A stretch of 64,000 bases of DNA from Mycobacterium rhizamassiliense (GTDB lineage: Bacteria; Actinomycetota; Actinomycetes; Mycobacteriales; Mycobacteriaceae). Positions 10,721 to 18,548 of the stretch are shown in pieces (the first letter of the stretch is position 1; each line of letters opens with the position of its first letter). The DNA is taken from assembly GCF_900157375.1 (NCBI RefSeq), contig NZ_LT721901.1, positions 2,156,315 to 2,220,314 on the forward strand, written 5' to 3'. The translations under genes and the position numbers were made by a program. The notes under the pieces were generated by a model that made no database searches, was not told the DNA's origin, and saw nothing but the letters and a program-made list of their open reading frames with translations.

Positions 10721-11977
10721 ATGCACATGGCACCCCCCAACATTTCCGCAGACTTCGACTTCCTAGACCCCGACGTCAACCTGGCCGGGCTGCCCGTCGC
10801 GGAGCTCGCCGAGCTGCGCAAGGCAGAACCGATTCACTGGGTCGACATCCCCGGCGGCTCGGGTGGCTTCGAGGACAACGGTTACTGGATTGTCACCAAG
10901 CACGCCGACGTCAAGGAGATCTCTCGCCGCAGTGACGTCTTCTCCAGCTGGGAGAACGGCGCCATCCCGACCTGGCCACCGGAGATGAAGCGCGAGCAGG
11001 TCGAGCTGCAGCGCAGCGTCATGCTCAACATGGACGCACCGCACCACACCCGGCTGCGCAAGATCATCTCCCGCGGGTTCACGCCCCGGGCCATCGGTCG
11101 ACTGGAGGCCGAACTCGCCCAGCGTGCCGAGAACATCGCGAAGACTGCCGCGGCGGAGGGTAGCGGCGACTTCGTCGAACAGGTCTCGTGCGAGCTGCCC
11201 CTGCAGGCCATCGCCGGCCTGCTCGGTGTTCCCCAGGAGGACCGCGACAAGCTGTTCCGCTGGTCCAACGAGATGACCGGTGGCACCGACCCCGAGTACG
11301 CGACCGTCGATCCCGCGCAGTCGTCGATGGAACTGATCATGTACGCGATGGCCATGGCGACCGAGCGGAACCAGAACCCCACCGACGACATCGTCACGAC
11401 GCTCATCCAGGCCGACATCGATGGCGAGAAGCTCTCTGACGACGAGTTCGGCTTCTTCGTGGTGATGCTCGCGGTGGCGGGCAACGAGACCACCCGCAAC
11501 TCGATCACCCACGGCATGATCGCGATGGCGAACAACCCCGATCAGTGGGAGCTCTTCAAGAAGGAGCGCCCGGTGACCGCGGCCGACGAGATCATCCGGT
11601 GGGCCACCCCGGTATCGGCGTTCCAGCGCACCGCCAACGAGGACATCGAGTTGGGCGGCGTGTTGATCAAGAAGGGGCAGCGGACGGTGATGTCCTACCG
11701 GTCGGCCAACTTCGACGAAGAGGTCTTCGAGGACCCACACGCCTTCAACATCCTGCGCGACCCCAACCCGCACGTCGGCTTCGGCGGCACCGGTGCGCAC
11801 TATTGCATCGGCGCGAACTTGGCCCGGATGACCATCAACCTCATCTTCAACGCGGTCGCCGATCACATGCCGGACCTCAAGTCGGCCGGCGAGCCCGAGC
11901 GGTTGCGGTCGGGCTGGCTCAACGGCATCAAGCACTGGCAGGTGGACTACACCGGCAATTCCCCGGTGGCCTCCTGA
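10721..11977 (+). CDS. cyp125: Cyp125, cholesterol/cholestenone C26 monooxygenase
   Basis: A 418-residue cytochrome P450. The I-helix oxygen-activation motif is AVAGNETTRN (about residues 251-260) and the haem-thiolate loop is FGGTGAHYCIGANLA (Cys about 366). It starts side-chain degradation by oxidising C26 to the acid. A 3Fe-4S ferredoxin such as the FdxD encoded at 50720 is a plausible redox partner. A GAGGAG ribosome-binding site precedes the ATG. It is the first gene of the six-gene operon through ltp2; its stop overlaps the fadE28 start (TGATG). Confidence 0.95.
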   Translation: MHMAPPNISADFDFLDPDVNLAGLPVAELAELRKAEPIHWVDIPGGSGGFEDNGYWIVTKHADVKEISRRSDVFSSWENGAIPTWPPEMKREQVELQRSVMLNMDAPHHTRLRKIISRGFTPRAIGRLEAELAQRAENIAKTAAAEGSGDFVEQVSCELPLQAIAGLLGVPQEDRDKLFRWSNEMTGGTDPEYATVDPAQSSMELIMYAMAMATERNQNPTDDIVTTLIQADIDGEKLSDDEFGFFVVMLAVAGNETTRNSITHGMIAMANNPDQWELFKKERPVTAADEIIRWATPVSAFQRTANEDIELGGVLIKKGQRTVMSYRSANFDEEVFEDPHAFNILRDPNPHVGFGGTGAHYCIGANLARMTINLIFNAVADHMPDLKSAGEPERLRSGWLNGIKHWQVDYTGNSPVAS

Positions 11978-12990
11978 TGGACTTCGATCTCACCGCGACG
12001 CAGCAGGCCGTCGCCGATGTGGTCACGTCTGTGGCCGAACGCGAATTGACTTGGGACGCTTTGGTCGGCGGGGGTGTGACGGCGCTGCCCGTGCCGGAAC
12101 GGCTCGGCGGCGACGGCGTGGGTCTGCCCGAGGTCGCGACGGTGCTGACCGAGGTGGGCCGCCACGGTGCCATCACCCCGGCGCTGGCGACGCTGGGCTT
12201 CGGCGTGCTGCCGCTGGTCGATCTGGCCTCCGACGAACAGCAGGACCGGTTCCTGGCCGGTGTCGCCAAGGGCGGCGTGCTGAGCGCGGCACTCAACGAA
12301 CCGGGTGCGGCGCTGCCCGATCGGCCGGCGACGACCTTCGCCGACGGTCGGCTGTCGGGCACCAAAGTCGGTGTGGCGTACGCCGAACAGGCGGACTGGC
12401 TCATCGTGACCGCGGACAATGCGGTTGTCGTGGTGTCGCCGAAGACCGACGGTGTGGAGGTTGTGCGGACGCCGACGTCGAATCATTCGGAGGAATACAC
12501 GGTGACGTTCGCCGGGGTCGCGGTTGCCGACGCCGACGTGCTCGACGGCGCCACCGCCCGCCGGGTCAACGAGCTGGCGCTGGCGGCGATCGGCGCGTTC
12601 ACCGACGGCCTGGTGGCCGGGGCGCTGCGGCTGACCGCCGACTACGTGGCCGGGCGCAAGCAGTTCGGTAAGCCGCTGTCGACGTTCCAGACGGTGGCCG
12701 CGCAGCTGGCCGAGGTCTACATCGCTTCGCGCACCATCGATTTGGCAGCGAAGTCGGTGGTGTGGCGGCTGTCCGAAGGCCGCGACGCCGACGACGACCT
12801 GGACGTGCTCGGGTATTGGATCACCTCGCAGGCCCCGCCGGTGATGCAGATCTGCCATCACCTGCACGGCGGCATGGGTATGGACATCACCTACCCGATG
12901 CATCGGTACTACTCCACGATCAAGGACCTGTCCCGGTTGCTGGGCGGGCCTTCTCATCGTCTCGATCTGGTGGGAGCGCAATGTTCATAG
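11977..12990 (+). CDS. fadE28: FadE28 (ChsE1), acyl-CoA dehydrogenase subunit
   Basis: A 337-residue acyl-CoA dehydrogenase-like protein, shorter than FadE29 and typical of the non-identical partner in actinobacterial alpha2-beta2 steroid dehydrogenases. The C-terminal helices contain RKQFGKPLSTFQTVAAQLAE and HGGMGMDITYPMHRYY. With FadE29 it forms ChsE1-ChsE2, which dehydrogenates the three-carbon side chain of 3-oxo-4-pregnene-20-carboxyl-CoA. It overlaps fadE29 by ten bases, which favours coupled synthesis of the pair. Confidence 0.93.
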   Translation: MDFDLTATQQAVADVVTSVAERELTWDALVGGGVTALPVPERLGGDGVGLPEVATVLTEVGRHGAITPALATLGFGVLPLVDLASDEQQDRFLAGVAKGGVLSAALNEPGAALPDRPATTFADGRLSGTKVGVAYAEQADWLIVTADNAVVVVSPKTDGVEVVRTPTSNHSEEYTVTFAGVAVADADVLDGATARRVNELALAAIGAFTDGLVAGALRLTADYVAGRKQFGKPLSTFQTVAAQLAEVYIASRTIDLAAKSVVWRLSEGRDADDDLDVLGYWITSQAPPVMQICHHLHGGMGMDITYPMHRYYSTIKDLSRLLGGPSHRLDLVGAQCS

Positions 12991-14144
12991 AACTGACCCC
13001 GGAGCAGCGTCAGCTGCAAGCGGAGCTACGCGAATACTTCTCGAACCTGATTTCGCCCGAAGAGGCGACGGCGATGGAGTCCGACCGCCACAACGAGGCC
13101 TACCGCGCGGTGATCCGCCGGATGGGTCACGACGGCAAGCTCGGCGTGGGCTGGCCAAAGGAGTTCGGCGGCCACGGCTTTGGGCCGATCGAGCAGTCGA
13201 TCTTCGTCAACGAGGCGCAGCGCGCCGACGTGCCGCTGCCGGCGGTGACGCTGCAGACCGTCGGCCCGGTGCTGCAGCAGTTCGGCAGCGAGTCGCAGAA
13301 GAAGAAGTTCCTGCCGGCGATCCTCGCCGGTGAGGTGCACTTCGCGATCGGCTACACCGAGCCTGAGGCCGGCACCGACCTGGCGTCGCTGCGGACCACC
13401 GCCGTGCGCCAGGGCGACGAGTACATCGTCAACGGCCAGAAGGTGTTCACCACCGGCGCCCACGACGCCGACTACATCTGGCTGGCCTGCCGCACCGACC
13501 CGGAAGCCGTGAAGCACAAGGGTATTTCGATCCTGATCGTCGACACCAAGGATCCCGGCTACTCCTGGACACCGATCATTCTGTCCGACGGCGCCCACCA
13601 CACCAACGCCACTTACTACAACGACGTGCGGGTGCCCGCCGACATGCTCGTCGGCGAGGAGAACGGCGGCTGGCGGCTGATCACCACCCAGCTCAACAAC
13701 GAGCGGGTCATGCTGGGTCCGGCGGGCCGGACCGCAGGCATCTACGACCGGTTGCACGCCTGGGCATCCAAGCCCGGTGGCGACGGCGTCACGCCGATCG
13801 ATCACCAGGACGTCAAGCGGGTGCTCGGCGAGATCTACTCGATGTGGCGGATCAACGAGCTGCTGAACTGGCAGGTCGCCGCCGCCGGCGAGGAGATCAA
13901 CGTGGCCGACGCCGCTTCGACGAAAGTCTTTGGCACCGAGAGCATTCAGCGCATCGGGCGGCTCGCCGAGGAGATCGTCGGCAAGTACGGCAACCCGGCC
14001 GAGTCGGACACCGCCGAGCTGCTCGACTGGCTCGACTCGCAGACCAAGCGCAACCTGGTGATTACCTTCGGTGGAGGCGTGAACGAAGTGATGCGTGAAA
14101 TGATCGCTGCGGCCGGCCTTAAGGTGCCGCGGGTACCTCGATGA
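12981..14144 (+). CDS. fadE29: FadE29 (ChsE2), acyl-CoA dehydrogenase subunit
   Basis: A 387-residue acyl-CoA dehydrogenase, identical in length to Rv3543c. FAD-binding segments GYTEPEAGTDLASLRT (about residues 119-134) and the C-terminal TFGGGVNEVMREMIA are visible. It pairs with FadE28 as ChsE1-ChsE2 in the last side-chain beta-oxidation cycle. It lies between fadE28 and chsH2 with overlapping ends on both sides. Confidence 0.93.
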   Translation: MFIELTPEQRQLQAELREYFSNLISPEEATAMESDRHNEAYRAVIRRMGHDGKLGVGWPKEFGGHGFGPIEQSIFVNEAQRADVPLPAVTLQTVGPVLQQFGSESQKKKFLPAILAGEVHFAIGYTEPEAGTDLASLRTTAVRQGDEYIVNGQKVFTTGAHDADYIWLACRTDPEAVKHKGISILIVDTKDPGYSWTPIILSDGAHHTNATYYNDVRVPADMLVGEENGGWRLITTQLNNERVMLGPAGRTAGIYDRLHAWASKPGGDGVTPIDHQDVKRVLGEIYSMWRINELLNWQVAAAGEEINVADAASTKVFGTESIQRIGRLAEEIVGKYGNPAESDTAELLDWLDSQTKRNLVITFGGGVNEVMREMIAAAGLKVPRVPR

Positions 14145-15103
14145 CCGACACGGACAGCATCAAGAAGGCCATCGAAGAGATCACGTCCACCGTCGTAGCC
14201 GCGCCCCGCGTGGGCCGCGATCCGGTGAACCAGCCGATCATCAACAACTGGGTCGAGGCGCTCGGCGACCGCAACCCGATCTATGTGGACGAGGCCGCGG
14301 CCAAGGCCGCCGGTCATCCGGGACTGGTTGCGCCGCCGGCGATGATCCAGGTCTGGACGATGTTCGGCCTCAGCGGCGAGCGTCCGACGGACGACCCGAT
14401 GGGCCCCATCATGGAATTGTTCGACGGCGCAGGTTATGTGGGCGTCGTCGCCACCAACTGCGAGCAGACCTATCACCGGTATCTGCGTCCCGGCGAGAAG
14501 GTGACCGTCCACTCCGAGATGCGTGACGTGGTCGGCCCCAAGCAGACCGCGCTCGGTGAGGGCTGGTTCATCAACCAGCACATCAGCTGGCGCGTCGGCG
14601 ACGAGGATGTCGCCGAGATGGCATGGCGCATCTTGAAATTCAAGCCGCGCGAGGATTCTGGCGACACCGGCTCCGTCCCGCAGGATCTGGACGCCGACGC
14701 GATGATGCGTCCCGCGGTGTCGCGCGACACCGCGTTCTTCTGGGAAGGCGTCAAGGCGCACGAGCTGCGCATCCAGCGGCGGCCGGACGGCAGCTTGCAG
14801 CACCCGCCGGTGCCGGCGGTGTGGCAGGACAAAGAGCAGCCGATCGACTACGTGGTGGCCGGTGGCATGGGCACGGTGTACAGCTTCGTGGTGCACCACG
14901 CGCCGAAGGTCCCCGGGCGCACGCTGCCCTTCGTCATCGCCCTGGTCGAACTCGAGGAAGGCGTCCGGATGCTGGGCGAGCTGCGGGGGGTGGACCCGGC
15001 CGCGGTGAAGATCGGAATACCGGTTCGTGCAACCTATATCGACTTTCCCGCCGGTGAGTCCGGCCCGGAATGGACCCTGTACGCGTGGGAGCCCCAAGCA
15101 TGA
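14141..15103 (+). CDS. chsH2: ChsH2, MaoC-like hydratase subunit with C-terminal DUF35 domain
   Basis: A 320-residue two-domain protein. An N-terminal hot-dog (MaoC) domain of about 170 residues (NWVEALGDRNPIYVD, HYRYLRPGEKVTV-type strands) is followed by a DUF35 OB-fold domain from about residue 195. In M. tuberculosis ChsH1-ChsH2 hydrates the pregnadiene-carboxyl-CoA product of FadE28/29, and the DUF35 domain recruits the aldolase Ltp2. The neighbouring chsH1 and ltp2 genes support that assignment. No cysteine zinc ribbon is visible in the DUF35 part. Confidence 0.93.
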   Translation: MTDTDSIKKAIEEITSTVVAAPRVGRDPVNQPIINNWVEALGDRNPIYVDEAAAKAAGHPGLVAPPAMIQVWTMFGLSGERPTDDPMGPIMELFDGAGYVGVVATNCEQTYHRYLRPGEKVTVHSEMRDVVGPKQTALGEGWFINQHISWRVGDEDVAEMAWRILKFKPREDSGDTGSVPQDLDADAMMRPAVSRDTAFFWEGVKAHELRIQRRPDGSLQHPPVPAVWQDKEQPIDYVVAGGMGTVYSFVVHHAPKVPGRTLPFVIALVELEEGVRMLGELRGVDPAAVKIGIPVRATYIDFPAGESGPEWTLYAWEPQA

Positions 15104-15501
15104 GCGCACCCGCCATCGAAGTGGGTACAACGCTGCCCGAGCTCAAGATCGAGGGCACGCCCACCTTCATCATCTCGACGGCCATTGCCACCCGCGACTT
15201 CCAGGACGTGCACCACGACCGGGATCTGGCACAGGCCAAGGGATCCAAGGACATCTTCGTCAACATCCTCACCGACACCGGGCTGGTGCAGCGCTTCCTG
15301 ACCGACTGGGCCGGGCCGACGGCGATGATCAAGTCGATCGGGCTGCGGCTGGGCGTGCCGTGGTACGCCTACGACACGATCACCTTCTCCGGTGAGGTGA
15401 CCGCGGTGCAGGACAGGTTGATCACGGTGAAGGTGTTCGGCCGCAACAGTCTTGGTGACCACGTCATCGCGACCGCCACACTCACGATTGGGGACGCGTA
15501 A
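15100..15501 (+). CDS. chsH1: ChsH1, MaoC-like enoyl-CoA hydratase subunit
   Basis: A 133-residue single hot-dog protein with the hydratase motif ATRDFQDVHHDRD (about residues 32-44), which supplies the catalytic Asp/His. Start at 15100 (ATG overlapping the chsH2 stop) was chosen over an upstream in-frame ATG because it gives the Rv3541c-like length. It forms the ChsH1-ChsH2 heterotetramer. The stop overlaps the ltp2 ATG (TAATG). Confidence 0.93.
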   Translation: MSAPAIEVGTTLPELKIEGTPTFIISTAIATRDFQDVHHDRDLAQAKGSKDIFVNILTDTGLVQRFLTDWAGPTAMIKSIGLRLGVPWYAYDTITFSGEVTAVQDRLITVKVFGRNSLGDHVIATATLTIGDA

Positions 15502-16670
15502 TGCTGTCGGGTAAGGCCGCCATCGTCGGCATCGGTGCCACCGACTTCTCGAAGAACTCCGGCCGAAGCGAGCTGCGCCTGGCGGCCGAGGCGGTTCTGG
15601 ATGCGCTCGATGACGCGGGCCTTTCGCCGTCGGACGTCGACGGCCTCACGACCTTCACGATGGACAGCAACAACGAGACGGCGGTGGCGCGCGCGGCCGG
15701 CATCGGCGACCTGAAGTTCTTCGCGCAGACCGGGTACGGCGGCGGTGCCGCATGCGGGACAGTCGCGCATGCCGCGGCGGCCGTCGCGACCGGACTGGCG
15801 GACGTCGTGGTGGCCTACCGCGCGTTCAACGAGAGGTCCGGCCAGCGCTTTGGTCAGGTGCAGACCCGCCTGGTGGGAAACGCTGGGGTGCAGGCCGATT
15901 CGACGGCCGCGGACAACTCCTTCTCGTATCCGCACGGGCTTTCCACGCCGGCCGCGCAGGTGGCCATGATCGCGCAGCGGTACATGCACTGGTCCGGCGC
16001 CACCAGCCGCGACTTCGGTGCGATCTCGGTGGCGGACCGCAAGCACGCGGCGAAGAATCCGAAGGCTTACTTCTACGAGAAGCCGATAACCATTGAGGAA
16101 CACCAGAATTCGCGGTGGATCGCCGAGCCGCTGCGGCTGCTGGACTGCTGCCAGGAGACGGACGGCGCGGTCGCCCTCGTCGTGACGTCGGTGGAGCGCG
16201 CGCGGGACCTCAAGCAGCGTCCGGCTGTCATCGAGGCGGCGGCGCAGGGCGCGAGCCCCGACCAGTACACGATGGTGAGCTACTACCGCCCCGAACTCGG
16301 TCTGCCCGAGATGGGCGTGGTCGGTCAGCAGCTGTGGCAACAGTCGGGTCTGTCGCCGGCCGACATACAGACCGCGATTCTCTACGACCACTTCACCCCG
16401 TTCACTCTGATTCAGTTGGAGGAGTTGGGATTCTGCGCCCGCGGCGAGGCCAAGGACTTCATCGCCAACGGCGCGGTCGAGGTGGGCGGTAGGCTACCGA
16501 TCAACACGCACGGCGGTCAGCTCGGTGAGGCCTACATCCACGGCATGAACGGCATCGCCGAAGGCGTCAGGCAATTGCGTGGCACCTCCGTCAACCCGGT
16601 GCCCGACGTCGAGCATGTGGTCGTCACCGCCGGCACCGGCGTCCCCACGTCGGGCCTAATCCTCGGCTAG
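15501..16670 (+). CDS. ltp2: Ltp2, thiolase-fold side-chain retro-aldolase
   Basis: A 389-residue thiolase-superfamily protein annotated historically as a lipid-transfer protein. The usual thiolase Cys/His triad is not intact. GYGGGAACG is at about residues 75-83 and the C-terminal NTHGGQLGEAYIHGMNG segment keeps a tyrosine considered catalytic in the family. With the ChsH2 DUF35 domain it cleaves 17-hydroxy-3-oxo-4-pregnene-20-carboxyl-CoA to androstenedione and propionyl-CoA, completing side-chain removal. Last gene of the cyp125 operon. Confidence 0.93.
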   Translation: MLSGKAAIVGIGATDFSKNSGRSELRLAAEAVLDALDDAGLSPSDVDGLTTFTMDSNNETAVARAAGIGDLKFFAQTGYGGGAACGTVAHAAAAVATGLADVVVAYRAFNERSGQRFGQVQTRLVGNAGVQADSTAADNSFSYPHGLSTPAAQVAMIAQRYMHWSGATSRDFGAISVADRKHAAKNPKAYFYEKPITIEEHQNSRWIAEPLRLLDCCQETDGAVALVVTSVERARDLKQRPAVIEAAAQGASPDQYTMVSYYRPELGLPEMGVVGQQLWQQSGLSPADIQTAILYDHFTPFTLIQLEELGFCARGEAKDFIANGAVEVGGRLPINTHGGQLGEAYIHGMNGIAEGVRQLRGTSVNPVPDVEHVVVTAGTGVPTSGLILG

Positions 16671-16690
16671 CGGCCTCCCCTCCGCCGAGC

Positions 16691-16742
16691 GCCCGGCTAG
16701 CCGGGCCGTCGAAGGTCCACGCCCGGCTAGCCGGGCACTCGA
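16691..16742. repeat. Two direct copies of a palindromic repeat upstream of the DUF559 gene
   Basis: The perfect 16-base palindrome GCCCGGCTAGCCGGGC occurs at 16691-16706 and 16721-16736. Each copy is followed by a (C/A)(G/C)TCGA tail, giving 22-base units identical at 20 positions on a 30-base pitch. Related units lie at the other end of the downstream gene (17624-17676). Confidence 0.85.
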
Positions 16743-16785
16743 CAGCTGAAGTGACGCGTGCTGTGCGGCATGCGACGCTGCGGCG

Positions 16786-17664
16786 ATGGGCGAGCCGTTT
16801 GTCGGGACCGAAGCTATTGCGTGTGGACTGCTGACGAAGAGTCAGTTGGAAACGCGCTACATTCGGTTGTTTCGAGGCATCTACATCGATCGCGACGCCG
16901 AGCTCACCGCCGCGGTGCGGGCCAAGGCTGGGTGGTTATGGACCGGACGGCGGGGTGTGGTCGCGGGGTTCTCGGCGGCCGGGCTGCACGCCAGTAGCTG
17001 GGTCGACGACAGAAGAGCTGTGGAGCTGATCCACGACAACCACCATTGCGCGACGGCGGGGATACAGCTGCATAGGGACACTGTCGAGGCGGACGAAATC
17101 GAAATGATCGGCGGCGTAGCGGTTACGTCACCGACGAGGACAGCTCTGGACCTCGGTTGCTGGTACCCGACGACCACTGCCGTGGCGGGTATCGACGCGC
17201 TGGCGGCGGTGACGGAGGTCAAAGCGGCTGATGTCGAACTGCTGGCCCGCAGGTATCCCGGCCGTCGCGGCATCACAGGGGCGCGCCGAGCGATGGAGCT
17301 GTTTGATGCCGGGGCGCAATCGCCGAAAGAGTCGTGGCTTCGCGTCGTGCTGATTGAGGCCGGACTGCCACGGCCGCAGACACAGATAGAGGTGCTCGAC
17401 GAGTTCGGTTGTGTCTTCGCATATTTGGATATGGGATGGAACGACGTAAAGGTCGCCGTGGAGTACGACGGCGAGCAGCATCGCAGTGATCGACGACAAT
17501 ACACTTGGGACATTCGCCGACGCGAACTACTGGAGCGTCGTGGCTGGGTCCTCGTCCGGGTGGTCGCAGGCGATCGTCCCGGCGACATCGTTCGCAGGGT
17601 TCGCTCCGCGCGCGCCAGCCGAGGCCCCGGCTGGCCGGGCGCTGGGCCCCCAAAGCCCGGCTAG
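16786..17664 (+). CDS. AbiEi-like N-terminal / DUF559 endonuclease-fold protein, copy 1
   Basis: A 292-residue protein. The N-terminal region (TEAIACGLLTKSQLETRY...FRGIYID) resembles the winged-helix of AbiEi-type antitoxins. Residues about 205-265 (YLDMGWNDVKVAVEYDGEQH..., then a WVLVRVVAGD strand) resemble the DUF559/Vsr-like PD-(D/E)XK nuclease fold. No AbiEii-type nucleotidyltransferase partner lies next to it, so it is an orphan. It is paralogous to 35681-36541. The last 16 or so residues and the TAG stop come from the palindromic repeat at 17624-17676. Its function is unknown; it is not part of the sterol pathway. Confidence 0.7.
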   Translation: MGEPFVGTEAIACGLLTKSQLETRYIRLFRGIYIDRDAELTAAVRAKAGWLWTGRRGVVAGFSAAGLHASSWVDDRRAVELIHDNHHCATAGIQLHRDTVEADEIEMIGGVAVTSPTRTALDLGCWYPTTTAVAGIDALAAVTEVKAADVELLARRYPGRRGITGARRAMELFDAGAQSPKESWLRVVLIEAGLPRPQTQIEVLDEFGCVFAYLDMGWNDVKVAVEYDGEQHRSDRRQYTWDIRRRELLERRGWVLVRVVAGDRPGDIVRRVRSARASRGPGWPGAGPPKPG

Positions 17665-17676
17665 GCGGACACTCGG
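17624..17676. repeat. Palindromic repeat units at the 3' end of DUF559 copy 1
   Basis: Two degenerate units: GCCCCGGCTGGCCGGGC at 17624-17640, and a 22-base unit at 17655-17676 that matches the upstream unit at 19 of 22 positions. The gene's stop codon lies inside the second unit. The same family flanks both ends of the gene. Confidence 0.8.
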
Positions 17677-17686
17677 CACGGAAGAC

Positions 17687-18547
17687 CTACGCCGGGATCA
17701 GTTCGACGCCGGACAGCACGACGGCGTTGTCGCGGGAGGGTGCGACGACGCCGGCCACGAAACGGCCATCTTCTTTCCAGACGTTGACGCGCAGCGTCTC
17801 GCCCGGGAAAGCGACCCCGGCAAAGCGCGCGCCATAGGCAGATACCGCGGAAGCATCGCCGTCGAGCAGCGCATCGGTGATGGCCTTGCAGGTCATGCCG
17901 TAGGTGCACAGGCCATGCAGGATCGGCTGTGGAAAGCCTGCGGCAGCGGCGAATTCGGGATCGGAGTGCAATGGATTGCGATCGCCGCAGAGCCGATACA
18001 GCAGCGCCTGCTGCGGCGAGATCGGCACCTCGAGCTCCAAGTCGGGAGCGCGGTCCGGCGCCCCGTCCGACGACGACGGGCCGCGGTCGCCGCCGAATCC
18101 GCCCTCGCCGCGGGCGAAGATCGACCGCCGCTGCGTCCACAGCACGGTGCCGTCCGGCGCGGTGGCCGTCGTCTCGCTCCAGATCACCGCGGCCTTGCCC
18201 TTGTCCCAGATATCGGTGAATCGGGTGACCGCAGTGGCGGAACCGGACGGCGGCAGCGGCCCGGGCACCTCGATCCGCTCGCTGGCGTGCAGCACCTTGC
18301 TCAGCTCGATGTCGATGCCGGGAAACTGCACCGTCGGCGGCTTGGTCATGTGGAAGGAGGCCGCGACGTTGCCGAACGTCGGCAGCACCTGCGGGGTGTC
18401 GTCGACCAGGTAGCGCAGCTCGCGAGGATCCATCGGATCCTTACCCGCACCCAGCCCTAGGTGGTAGAGCTGGATATCGCTACTGGACCAAGAGAATTCG
18501 ATCGGCTCCAGCTCGGCGGCCAGCGCAACGTCGACGTCAATCGGCAT
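17687..18547 (-). CDS. hsd4B: Double hot-dog MaoC-type steroid enoyl-CoA hydratase (Rv3538/ChsH3-like)
   Basis: A 286-residue protein, same length as Rv3538, with two hot-dog halves. The catalytic hydratase motif CGDRNPLHSDPEFAAAAGF is at about residues 188-206 in the C-terminal half. The ortholog (hsd4B in Rhodococcus; called ChsH3 in M. tuberculosis) hydrates side-chain enoyl-CoA intermediates. It directly follows kstD on the minus strand with one base between them and should share the KstR-controlled promoter at 20233. Confidence 0.85.
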   Translation of the reverse strand: MPIDVDVALAAELEPIEFSWSSSDIQLYHLGLGAGKDPMDPRELRYLVDDTPQVLPTFGNVAASFHMTKPPTVQFPGIDIELSKVLHASERIEVPGPLPPSGSATAVTRFTDIWDKGKAAVIWSETTATAPDGTVLWTQRRSIFARGEGGFGGDRGPSSSDGAPDRAPDLELEVPISPQQALLYRLCGDRNPLHSDPEFAAAAGFPQPILHGLCTYGMTCKAITDALLDGDASAVSAYGARFAGVAFPGETLRVNVWKEDGRFVAGVVAPSRDNAVVLSGVELIPA

Positions 18548-18548
18548 G

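Noticed and set aside
16786..17664. Complete AbiE toxin-antitoxin system
   Set aside because: No AbiEii nucleotidyltransferase gene is adjacent to either AbiEi-like gene; the neighbours are steroid genes.
16691..17676. CRISPR array or insertion-sequence ends
   Set aside because: Repeats are palindromic and too few for CRISPR, there are no cas genes, and the bounded gene does not resemble a transposase.
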